Source: Prorocentrum cordatum
Lineage: Eukaryota > Sar > Dinophyceae > Prorocentrales > Prorocentraceae
NCBI GenBank assembly: GCA_963575745.1
Contig: CAUYUJ010014201.1
Span: forward strand, 120,001-184,000
Reading direction: 5' to 3'
DNA length: 64,000 nt
The notes beneath the pieces are model-generated. The model was not told the origin of the DNA. It ran no database searches and worked only from the letters and a program-made list of their open reading frames with translations. Below are positions 33,111 to 43,339 of this stretch, in pieces; positions within the stretch are counted from its first letter, which is position 1, and every line of letters begins with the position of its first letter. The position numbers and the translations under genes are program-made.

Positions 33111-33847
33111 GGTGACTTCTGCGAGTGGACGTCGCATGGCTGGGCGCCTGCCGCGGATGCCCCGCGCTGGGCCCACAGCCCGCCGCCCGACGGGAAAGGG
33201 GGCCGCTGCGCCGCAGATAGCGCCGCGCGACGGCGGACGCGACGACGGACGCGCCCGCGCACGACGCACGCCCCAGCCAGGCGAGCGCGCGCCGAAAGCA
33301 GCGCATACGACGGGCGGAAAGCTACACACCGAAAGGCTGCACTGCCGAATACAATGGCAGCGCGCGCAGCCTTGTACGCATTACAAAAGGTGAGCCTCCA
33401 TTGCTTGCCAGTCGTGCCAGCGTGTACCAACGCACCCAAAATCGTGCCAACAACTCCATGCTCGGCCGTCCAGGCCGACACCCGCCAGCCAGCAGCGAAC
33501 GCCGCGGCGGTGTCGATACATCCTGCGGGCGGGAGGGGCGCGAGGGGCAGGGTGGGCCGAGGGGAAGCGCAGCGGCGGCTGCACGGTGGTAGGGAAAGGG
33601 GCCTGGGGGTAGGCAGGAACGGCGGTTTGCGTGGGGCAACCATCACGGGGCGACCAGGGCGACGTTGCAAGTTTGGCAATCCCGTGTAGTTGCACGTCGC
33701 CCGTGCTGCGTCGGCAGCACAGTGGGGCCATCGTGGGGGGCAACCAACAAACGTGCGGGCCCAAATGGGGTGACCAAACTTGCAGCGTCGGAACCATCCC
33801 GGGGACATCGCGGAACCAAGCAGGAACAATGTGAAACCATGGCATGG
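33111..33847 (-). other. Possible exon material, unassigned
   Basis: A minus frame between about 33560 and 33330 reads DTAAAFAAGWRVSAW and GVVGTILGALVHAG with mixed composition, better than the flanks. It has no recognisable domain, and the frame continues into repeats. It may be part of a decayed or spliced gene. Confidence 0.2.
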
Positions 33848-34282
33848 TCAGTGAAGGGCCCCGTGGCACCCTTCCATTATTAAGATAGCAAGTGTCGTTT
33901 GCAGTATCGCTATGTTGGTTCCCAAAGGCACTGGGGGCCCCGATATGATTGCAGGAGGGCCGACGGGACCCCCCCCCCACGAACGCAGTAGAACGCCCAG
34001 AGACGTCAGTGATTGAGCCCACGAGCGCACCAATGGCGCCTCAAGAAACCCGTGCGAGTCAGTGTTAAAGGCCTCAGGGGGACACATATACTTAAGGGCC
34101 AACGTTTCTAGGATTGGCCGCCAGGCGTGCCCCCGAGAAGGCGCCCGCGAGCTCCATATATTCTTGATCCCAAAGACTGCCCCAAAGACGGTGCCAGGAG
34201 CACAAGTCAGAACAGCATGCGAATTCGCATCGCACATCCCGAGATGGGCCACGATGGCCTCCCAGGCGTCCCAACGAGGCAT
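33848..34282 (-). CDS. Hypothetical ORF, 144 residues
   Basis: A minus frame from an ATG at 34282 reads MPRWDAWEAIVAHLG, then ILETLALKYMCPPEAF and a hydrophobic C-terminal part (GTNIAILQTTLAILIME) that could be one membrane segment. Composition is protein-like compared with neighbours. No family recognised. A poly-C near 33969 is inside the frame. Confidence 0.3.
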   Translation of the reverse strand: MPRWDAWEAIVAHLGMCDANSHAVLTCAPGTVFGAVFGIKNIWSSRAPSRGHAWRPILETLALKYMCPPEAFNTDSHGFLEAPLVRSWAQSLTSLGVLLRSWGGGPVGPPAIISGPPVPLGTNIAILQTTLAILIMEGCHGALH

Positions 34283-34613
34283 TGTGGCTCATCGTGTACC
34301 CCCACCATCTTCAACGCACGCCGTACCCACAAACTATTCATTATGTTCGCGTTCCTTTCACACACAGCTTTCCACCGCATTCATTTCTGCGACCCGGCCC
34401 TTCCCCCAACCTGTTCAGCAACCCCGTGTTTCAACTGGCTATCGCCCCAAGTTCCTGATCAATGCAACCAGCCTGGGCAGCGCCCAGGCGCAGCTGATGG
34501 ACATGCAGTGCGCGCGAAGCGCCGAGCATTCACACCGTTCTGCACGACAGAGCACGCCCCTCTGTCTCATCCTCCGTGTCCCACATACCCCTGCCCGCGC
34601 CCCCCTCATCGTA

Positions 34614-34632
34614 CCCCCCCCCCCCCCCCCCC
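34614..34632. repeat. Poly-C tract
   Basis: About 18 C in a row in a non-coding stretch (34283-34780), which otherwise holds nothing I recognise. Confidence 0.85.
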
Positions 34633-34780
34633 GCATTATGCAAACCCTACTGGCCTCAAGCCTGGCCCGCGGGGCCCGACTCGGCGCCGCCGCGGTGAAG
34701 CAACTTCGCCTATGGGGCGGATGGTCACACGCATGAGCCCATCATGGGAAGTGGGCCCATGGGCCCATTTGCCAGTGGTC

Positions 34781-35371
34781 TCATGATGGCGTGATGGCAC
34801 GATTCCGATCCCTGGCCTCGGCCATGTCGCCCTTCGCCGCCTCGTACCTGGCTGCGTCCTCGGCCGCGAAGTGGCCCAGGCCAGCCGCCGCGAGAGCGTC
34901 GCCGTATGCAGACCATGCCACGCGCAACGACCTCCATGCTTGGGCGGTTGCTTCGAAGGCCTGCCTCCACGCCCGCTCCGCCTCGACCACCTCCGCCGGC
35001 GCGCCCCCCCGAACGCGCGCCTGGGCCGTCGCGGCCGCGGGGCCCGCAGCCGCGTCGCGGATGGCGGGCCCACGCGAGCCCTGACTGACTGGCGGCGGCG
35101 CAAACTTGGGAGGCGGAGTGCAGCACGGCATATGGACGTGCAGCGCGGCCCCGTAGGCGGGGCTGGCCTTGGCACGTTTGAGAAGAACCGCTGGAGGCGG
35201 ACAGCGCGGTGGCCTTGGTCGCAGAGGCGTTGCCTTCGGCGCATCGGGCTGGGCCGCGGCCTCCGTCGCCGCGGCGGGCGTCGACTGCTGCGCCGACTTC
35301 CTCCACCGTGGCCACGGCGCGCGGCGCGCGGCGTCGGGCGGCGGGCCGCGGGAACGAAGCCGCTGCTCCAT
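34781..35371 (-). CDS. Hypothetical Ala-rich protein with C-terminal coiled coil, 196 residues
   Basis: The frame starts at MEQRLRSRG (35371) with a purine at -3 context. The N-terminal half is Pro/Ala/Arg-rich. The C-terminal ~90 residues (VVEAERAWRQAFEATAQAW ... HFAAEDAARYEAAKGDMAEA) have a regular heptad-like pattern of Ala, Leu and charged residues, suggesting a coiled coil. It ends at a TGA at 34781. Other frames of similar length overlap it but have far more Arg/Pro bias. No homolog recognised. An upstream GGA/CCT tract (35455-35510) bounds it. Confidence 0.4.
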   Translation of the reverse strand: MEQRLRSRGPPPDAARRAPWPRWRKSAQQSTPAAATEAAAQPDAPKATPLRPRPPRCPPPAVLLKRAKASPAYGAALHVHMPCCTPPPKFAPPPVSQGSRGPAIRDAAAGPAAATAQARVRGGAPAEVVEAERAWRQAFEATAQAWRSLRVAWSAYGDALAAAGLGHFAAEDAARYEAAKGDMAEARDRNRAITPS

Positions 35372-37055
35372 GGATGCTGAGAGGCTCCGACGGCAACGAA
35401 CTGGGCCCGAATTTCAACGGGCAGGAGGAGGGGGGTCGATCGGCTCTCGCACCATCTCCAGTATCCCCCTCCTCCCCCTCCTCCTCCTCCTCCTCTGCCT
35501 CCCCCTCCTGGCGTGCCCCTTGGCCCTTGGCTAATGTGACACATCGGTGCAGTCCTGCAAATCCGTCTGGCCTCTTGCGGGCCCCCTGGCTACGGCTTCT
35601 GGCATGCTCGCAAGGCTACGGGGTCTGCGGACGAGGAGGTTGAGGAGGAGGGGGGAGGATGGGAGCTCTGCACTTGACTGAGCACACGGGGGCGGTGGGC
35701 TCCCCAGGGGACGTAGCCATGCACCCGCGCAAGCCCGCAAAGGATATGGGGGTGGGGGGTCAATGTATAGCCCGACAACGCCTCAGGATGGCATCGAGAA
35801 AAACGCGTGCGCACGCTACCTAATCATGCAATGGTAATGGGACGTTCACGGATGTGGCCGCGCCCGCGAGGGGCCCCGACATGCCCCAAACCACAGAGGG
35901 CAACGCTAAGCACGCGCGGTGCCCCCCCAACAACAAAACAAATGAACCCCCATTGAGGACCTCATGAGTTGCACAACCTCGGCCACAAATGCGTTATGTT
36001 GGCAATGGGGCTGTCTCTCGAGGCCCCCTGGGGCAAATTGGAAACCGTGTTGAGCCACACTTCGGGTGCTTTGAACCATGTTGGGTGCCGCGGTGGGCTC
36101 TCGCAAACCGCCTGGCGGCCATCGCCGACCCTCTCGGGCGATCTAACCCTTCGGTGCCCCACGCACCCCGCGCAGACGCACTGGGGTAACAAGGGGGACG
36201 GGTGGGCGCCTCGCCGAAAGGAGCAAGTGGTTGCAAGGCGACGCGATCGACATCACGGGCGGGCCAAGGCATATGGAGACGACGTGGGGAATATGACGGA
36301 GGTCCGTTGGGAAGGGGGCGAAGGGCGGGGGCAGAGGCGGGTGGAACGAGTGTCGGCGACCCTCGCAGTAAGCGTCGTGGTTGTTGTCGTGGTCGCCGCC
36401 TTCGTCGCCTCATCTCCCTAGCCTTTTCATCCATCCCCCCTCGCCTCATCAGCAACATTCCCAATATCTCCTCACCCCCCTAATCTTAATCGCCGTAGCC
36501 CTGCCAACCCACTGGGCGGAGCCGCAACCCCGCTGGCAGCTGCGCTGCCGAAGCTGGGCATGACGGCCGCGTCGGCGAGCACGCATGCGGGGCGGCGGGC
36601 GGGGCGGACATGGGGAGGAGGATGAGGATGAGGAAGGCGTCCCCTGCAATGCTCAAACACGTTCGATCGCAAATCTATAGTGTCGTGCGTGCTTCGGGGG
36701 GCTGAGGCTTGCCGCTAACCGCTAGCTTGCTTCTCCGGGGGACCTTGACCCACGTTTGGTTTCGGAGGCCTTGCTGGGAGAATCACTGATTGCCTTGGCA
36801 CCGCACTGATGCCATGATTTGCTTGTCGAGCGGCGGCGTGGCATTGGCTGTCAGCAGCCCGCCTAGAACTGACATGTCAGCTATATGTCATATTCGCTGC
36901 CTGATAACGGTGCGTTGCGTACGCTGGGCAGCAAACTACGAAACTGCATGAGTGCTTGCTGCGTGCATCGGCCACCCACTGGGAAACAAAGCGAAACCGA
37001 ACGCAAACATGAGGGGCCATGCAAGCGAGCGCTTGCCAAACTGACGCATCGAACA
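35372..37055. other. No firm gene; microsatellites and low-complexity DNA
   Basis: (CCT/CTC)n at about 35465-35515, another GGA tract at 35630-35660, and a GTGGTTGTTGTCGTGG stretch near 36375. The + frame 35969-36421 ends in a poly-Val run from this repeat. 36650-36880 has short frames only. Confidence 0.4.
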
Positions 37056-40000
37056 TCAAGGCACCACGTCGGGCTCAGGCCCCTCCCCTGGGCGCCTAGG
37101 GCGCTCCCTCCCAAGAAAACGCGCAGCCTCTGGCCTAGCCTCGAGGGCGGCTCCCGCGAGCCTGCGCTGCCCGGGCGTAGGCCTAAACACGTGGATGTGA
37201 TCCCAGGTCGCCAGCCCTGGGGCGTCACTATACTCCGCCCAAGCACACAGCAGGCCCAGTGGGCGACCCTGTCCAGCTCTCCAAGTCAAAGGCGATGCAC
37301 GAAATGTCCGCTGCAAGCTGCACTCAACATGCGCACCTCGCGTGCACTCCACCACGAAACGGTCGCGATACATCTTCAGCACACCGTTCGGGATCTGAAC
37401 GGATTCGCCGTGTCCGCGAACGCCCGCACCGCCGCTTGGCGGCGGAGGTGGCGGGAGCGGCATTGGCAACGCTGGCGCCACTGGCGGGTCAGGCACAGGC
37501 GGGTCGAGCGGGGGCGGATCAGGCGGCTCAGGGCCGCGGCCGCCGTCTGAACTCGCTGGGTCGTCGCCAGACCCGTCGCCGCCGCCGACGCCGCCCCCTG
37601 GCGGCCCATGTCCGCCGTCGGAGCCCGAGCACGACGACGGGCCAAAAAACAGCAAACGAATCAAAATCATACTCGTCGGAAGAGAGACAGCCGCGGCCTG
37701 CGGATGGCGCGGGGGGCTCACCACCGCTGGCAGAGCTGCCTTCGCCAGACACCGCCAGCCAGTCGTCGGATTTGATGCTGCCGTCGTCGCAGTCGCTGCC
37801 GTCGGGGTCGACTGCCGCGCCAACATCGTCCTCGAGTGCGATGGGGACCTTGGCGCAGCGGGGCCGCTTCGCACCTGCATCCCGTCGGTGACCATCTCGC
37901 CTCCAGGTTGAAGAGGTCCAGCGGGTCAATCATGTCACGGGCGATGCGCTGGCGTCGAGGGTCGATGCGCAGCACGCGCTCGGGCGACGAGACGAAGTGG
38001 TAAAACTCGACGTATATGTGAGATGCCTCGTATCGGAGCAACTCAAGCATGCCCCAGACGTCCAACGTGCAGGGTTCAGTTGGCTGCTGAGGCGGGCGGC
38101 CCATGGAAGGCATGACCCCCAGGCACGGCGGCTCGTCCTGGGGTCGGTCACCTCAAGTGGGCAGCACGTGCCTTTCGGGGCGCCGAGGGCTGGCCTTGCG
38201 CACCCCCCCCCCCACCCATCCACCCCCGAGGTCCCGAGGTCACTGAGCCACCCCTGCGACTATCAGCACCGCCCGACGTTCCCTCACCGCCCCCCCGCCC
38301 GCCCCCAAATGCCTGGGGTGGCGCCTAAACATTGCGCAAGGCCAGCCCGCGACCCCCGAAACCACAAAGCCACCGCCGCCCTCGCAACAAAACAAATCCA
38401 GGGCGCGTCGGCGACCCGCTCACCTTCAGGGCCCCGCTCGAGCTTCGCGAAGCCAGGCGCCCAAGGCACGCTGCCACCATGCTTGGCGAACGCCACGTGG
38501 AAGAACTGCGAGGCCGCGTCGCCCATGGCGTCGCCGTCGGGCGCGGCCTCGGAGACGTCGCCTCCACCGACCTCGCCGCCAGACAGACACCGAAAACTCA
38601 AGACAACCTTGCCGTCGTCCAGCTGCCTCCGCCACTTCTTCGGCGAGTCGGCCAAGACCGACCCGGCGCAAGAGAGATGGCGCGCTGCAGGAGCCCCTCA
38701 AGCTGGCCCACGCGCGCTCGAGGTCCAGTGCAAACGCACATGCCTGCTTCATGACATAACCGCCGCGTCGTAGGCACCTTGCCGAATTGCCTGCACCTGT
38801 CGTGCTCGATCACCGAGTGCGCGGAGTCCCACTCCCTCTCGGAGCGCCCGATGTCGCTTCTCAAGAATGCTTCCTCTGCTGCGCGGATTGCCGTTGCTGT
38901 TGGAGGGCGCCAATACACAGTGGGTATCCCGTGCGCTTGCACGGTGATGGCGGTGCTGGATGCGCCTTGCAGTGCCCCCCACTCTGCTGCGTGCGCAGCG
39001 GCTGCATCCTCGTGGTTCTTGTCCAACGCCATCTGCGTTGCAGCCCCTGCCCTGGCAATGGTCCTGGCCGCGTCCGCCGCCTCAAAGTACGACCTCTCAG
39101 CTGCCCCCATCACCACTGACGAGGACATGCCGACGCCATGCGGCCCACCACCGTCGCCATGCAGGAGCTGCAATCTGCGCCCCTGGGCTGCCAGCCTCCA
39201 GAAGCTGCCAGCGCGGGGGCGTCCTGTCCGAACGCGGCGGCCGAAGGGGCGGCGCGCGCCAGCTTCCCAAAGGTCAGCGGCCAAATTGCCCATCTCGTCG
39301 TAGCGGGACCTCGCATCTGGGCTCAAGACGTGGTACGCCGCCGAGAGTTCCGCAAGGACTTCACTGGTGAACATCCGCCCGTCGCTATTCTCGTGGCAAA
39401 ACGCCCTCCATGTCCATTGCCTCCGTTGCCGTGCTGTCAAACGTCGCCCCTGTGCGCAGTCGGGCGGGCGCCGCTCCGCAGCGCCTGCAGCGGCTGGCGC
39501 GGCGCCAGCATCGCCGCCGCAATAGCACTGCACTTGGGCATCCAAGGCGCGGCACTGCCGCGCCGTGAACCACGCTGACAACGACGGCAAATCCTGCGAA
39601 TGCGACCACAGCCGAAATCTGGCACGCCTCTCGTTCACGCTGTGCAGCCGCTCGGTGGAGGACGTGTCGGCGTCGCTGCACATCATGACGCACCAGAGCT
39701 CACATCGCGCTGCTGGGCTGCCTGGGCCTAAGACTGAGTGCGAGGCCCTGAAATGCAATGAATATTCGTCCAACTCGCAATCCTTGGCACGCGTGAGCGC
39801 CTGGGGCGATTCATCAGATCGCAGCATGTCGAAGGTGCGGAATGGCCAGTTCTGGTGTCGAGTTCTGAGGTATATGCGTAGACATGCGCCCATTTGGGCC
39901 CCAGCCAGGTACACGTTGAGCTGCGTGTCCTCAGTCCGATCATCCAGGAAAGACCACAGCTCTGCCGACAGGGCCATCTCAGATGCAATCTTGAAGCCCG

Positions 40001-42358
40001 CCTTGGTAATGTTCCCATCGAATGACTCCCACACTGGGTAAGATCGACACCCCGACCGAACCTGCTCACGCTGCCGCTGTTTCTCCCACTCAACACCAGC
40101 GACGGATAACTGTCCGAGCACGCACGCGTCGCACGCACCAAGAAACACACGAGCTATTTTGAGGTCGTCTGGCATGCGCCCACTGCGTGCCCAAGCGTGC
40201 GAGCCCCGCAAGGAATCAGCGATCTCCTCTCTGTGCACGCTGACATCCTTCTGTGCCTCGGCAGCGGGGGCCCGATCTCCCACTTCATCCTCGGGCGGCG
40301 GGCCCGCCCCTGGGGCGATCCGCTCGCCGTCGTCGGGTGCGGCCCCGTCCTCGATCGCACCAGCCACTGGATCGACAGCCAGCCGCGGGCCGGGCGGCGC
40401 GCGAGGCTGCGGGAGCGCCGCCAGGAACGCGGCGGGCAACAGACAATGGACCTGCCGACAATTGCCGCGACGATTTAGCCTCACCCCCGAGGGATTCCCA
40501 GAGGACAAGCCCTGGCGGGCCCCGCGCTGGGCTCCGCGAGGGGGGCCATGGAGGACCAGGTCAGAGGGGGGGGCCCGTGGGAGACAACTGGGGGCACACA
40601 GGGGCCCTAGGAGACCACAGAGGGTGCCAATGCAGGGCCCTGGCACGGGCCGGTGCACGCCCGCTAGTGGGCACCGAAGCTGCGCATGACGGGGGGCTCC
40701 ATTGGGGCGCCTTAGGGGCTGCGTGGGAGACCCCGAAGAGAACCCAGAGCGGGGGGGGGCAGTTTCCCCGCGGCGGGCGCCGTCGGCTCGTCTGAGCCAG
40801 AAGCAGCCTTCGCCGCAGGGCATGGGGTTGAGCTGGCCCCCCTACTCAAACACCCACCATCGATCCCCAACTTCGCCCCCAACAGCGGGCGGACCTGCGA
40901 TGGGAGGCCCAAATCGTTCGCGGCCTCCACGGCCCCAGTCCAATTGCTACGGGAAAGAACTTTCACGTTCTTGGGGAACAGGGCTGATATGCCGACGGTC
41001 CGCATCAAACCAACAGTCTCCCAGGGACCCTTGCAGCAACCGCGGCAATAATGCTCGAACACACCAGGCTTCCTCCAATCACCGTTGAACAGCTTCGATA
41101 TGATTGTCATTCGCATTGCATATTTGGGGGTCTTGGGCGGGCAGAATAACTCCAAACATCGTTTGCGGTGCATGTCGGCCTCCACCGTTGGAAACCCGCC
41201 ACTGATGATCTGAACTTGCTCACTCACCATGTGGCGCGCATGTCTGCGTAACTTTTGCATATTACCGCTGCGCAGGGCCAGTGCCATGCGAATCATCTTG
41301 GTATCAATGCCGCCAGGAGTGAGAACATTGCTTTCGGGACGGCTTCGATTTTATGGGCATCGCAAGGGATCTCGAGAAACCGAGTGTGTTGGTTTGACAA
41401 TCGCTCAGCTCTCTCTGCACGGCGATTCGCCGAGTGCTCATCTCGCATTGATACCTGCACAACCCTGGGAAACACAGCGTCAATCTCTGAGTCCACATTC
41501 GCATCCAGACGAGCGTCATCCAAACATGTTGTTTTTGTCTCACCAGTGGTTCGGTCCACAACGCGAAGTCGCGCGGGGACCCGTGCCTTCAATATTATAT
41601 ATTGGTCGGGGTGGCCCTCTCGAATTTTCCGCAGTGCGTAGGCGAAACCGCTTTCGACAACCATGAGCTCATGTTTTCCTATGTTCTCGACGGTGCCATC
41701 TACACGTTCCCAAAATGTTATCTCGTCAACGTCTTTCTTAAACTGAACTTTGAGTCGAGATTGTGTGCCATCATATTTTCTATGTCGTACGAATGCTACC
41801 GGCTCGATTCTAGCGGCGTGCTCATGGCGGGCCGCGCAAGCTGCAACTGCAAATCTGCACATCCGCTCGCACGCACTCCTGAACAGCTTGAAATGTTCAA
41901 CACTGGTGGCCGCCAGGTATGATCTGAAACGCCCTGCGCTCACTCCAACCTGTTTGGCGACAGTTGCGTGGGAAGCCAGCGTGCGACCAACGTCGCTCTC
42001 ACATTTGATTGTGCCGAGCATCTCATGTAACAACTTCCGAACGGCAGGCCTCTGCTTCTCCCTTGTCCTGGCTAAAAGGTGCGCCCCCATCCTGCCCCTG
42101 CACCAACAATATGGCGACAGCGTCGGCCCCCTCGGGGCGCGGCGCAGGGGCAGCGTCATGGATCGCTGCCAGGACTGCCAACTCTTGACCTTCAACCTCC
42201 TCTGGGCGAAACTCAACGCGTGGGAGGCCCGACCAGTCTTCCTCTGAATCTGCCTGCTCGGCGGCAAGGCCGCCGAGAGGCAATAGGGCCAACTCGTCAC
42301 TGCCAGCGGGGCGAGAATCTACAGATATTGCAACCCAGTCATCTTCAGACTCGGACAT
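37056..42358 (-). CDS. Large gene of unknown function, dinoflagellate-type, with HMG-box-like patch
   Basis: Starts at 42358 with an acidic leader, MSESEDDWVAISVDS. A one-base frame change at a G-run (about 42090) leads into a conserved-looking block (42080-41320: RKLLHEMLGTIKCESDVGR, VAFVRHRKYDGTQSRLKV, RFLEIPCDAHKIEAVPKAMF). A second one-base change near 41315 continues as MIRMALALRSGNMQKLRRH ... CLELFCPPKTPKYAMRM ... LFNGDWRKPGVFEHYC ... SRSNWTGAVEAANDLGL (to about 40800). After a spacer ending at an acceptor (about 40452), a ~1.7-kb exon contains FLGACDACVLGQL, WSFLDDRTEDTQLNVYLAG and an HMG-box-like RRQWTWRAFCHENSDGR ... YDEMGNLA (about 39435-39275). More 3' exons follow (38655-38423; 38090-37056). 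The middle block matches my memory of a multicopy dinoflagellate protein family with no known role. Confidence 0.6.
38090..38423 (-). other. Probable intron in the 37-42 kb gene
   Basis: Donor-like GAAGGTGAGCGG at about 38423 follows FAKLERGPE. Acceptor-like CCTCAG at about 38090 precedes QPTEPCTLDVWGMLELL. A C-run (about 38205-38215) lies inside. Confidence 0.5.
40452..40780 (-). other. Probable intron in the 37-42 kb gene
   Basis: Coding character falls away after the APAAGKLPPP-like stretch (G/C-run near 40750-40760). It returns after a GTCGGCAG acceptor at about 40452, before CRQVHCLLPAAF-type sequence. Confidence 0.4.
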
Positions 42359-43283
42359 GCGCGACCCGCAAGAATTCACGTGGGCGATTGGACAAAAACG
42401 GGCACGGACGCAAGAGAGCTGGAGACAAAGGCGGAAAGAAGATTGAAGCAGAGGGGGGAGAAGGAGGATAATGGAGGAGAACGTGCAAATAACCGAAGTG
42501 AGTAGATGGCAAAAGTGAGGAGGACAACTAGGGAGGATCAAACAAATATGGGTGACAAGTGAGGGGCGGCCATAAGGGGTATCAATATGTGCTGGTGCGC
42601 ACCCTGACCCCCCACACTGATTCGAGGCCTCGCCCTGGCGGGAACCGACCAGTGAGGAAGCCTAAGTGCAAGCGCTATTTGAGGAATGACGTCGTGACGC
42701 GCATAATTGGGGTACCTTGAACGCCCTCCCCCCTCCCCTCCTGTATTCTGTTCTGCTCACTCCCCCTTCCCCATCCACCCCGCATCCTCCCTTTTTCGCT
42801 TTCCTCATCTTGATGACAGGCGCAATGTCCACGCGGCGCTTGTCGCAGACGTCGTCGCGGGCGGGTCAGCCAAGTCAAGCAGGGCACGTAACAACGCCGC
42901 CCCCGCACTTGCGGATAAGGGCAACGGCTGCGAACTCAGATGGCATGCCAAACCCATGCCCTTTGCCAGCGCGACTTGGAAGTTGCAGGGCCCAGGGCCA
43001 TGAAAGCATATGCGCCCTGCGCTCGACACAGGAAAGCCGCGCCCAAATCTGCTACGCGGGGCCTGAGCAGTCTCGCGACAGCACATGCCATCGCAAATGA
43101 ACGCGATGATACATGCACAGTATTTGCTTTGTTTTCGGAGCGGCGACGCCGCCAGATACCCCATGAAAATGCGATGCCCAACCATTCGACCCCCGCGGCG
43201 CGCCCATGAAAGTAGGACCTCGGGGCCCTCGGCGTCGGCGCCTCCCCCAACGAGCTTGGACCTCGCCCCCCCCCCCAAAGAAA
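42359..43283. other. No firm gene between the 37-42 kb gene and composite copy 2
   Basis: Upstream flank of the minus-strand gene. Has a ggaggagaaggagg purine patch (42440-42480) and short frames only. A TATAAGG-like or other promoter motif is not evident. Confidence 0.4.
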
Positions 43284-43338
43284 GGCCATCAAAATCCATG
43301 AACGCAGCATGGCCCCCTTACGCAGGCCCGAAATTCTC
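43284..43338 (-). repeat. 55-bp dispersed repeat, inverted relative to 22051-22105
   Basis: ggccatcaaaatccatgaac...gcaggcccgaaattctc is the reverse complement of 22051-22105 with about seven mismatches. It lies directly before composite repeat copy 2. Confidence 0.65.
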
Positions 43339-43339
43339 A

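Noticed and set aside
37259-37891. Plus-strand frame overlapping the 37-38 kb exons
   Set aside because: Arg/Ser/Pro-biased shadow; the minus strand has better composition and splice-like borders.
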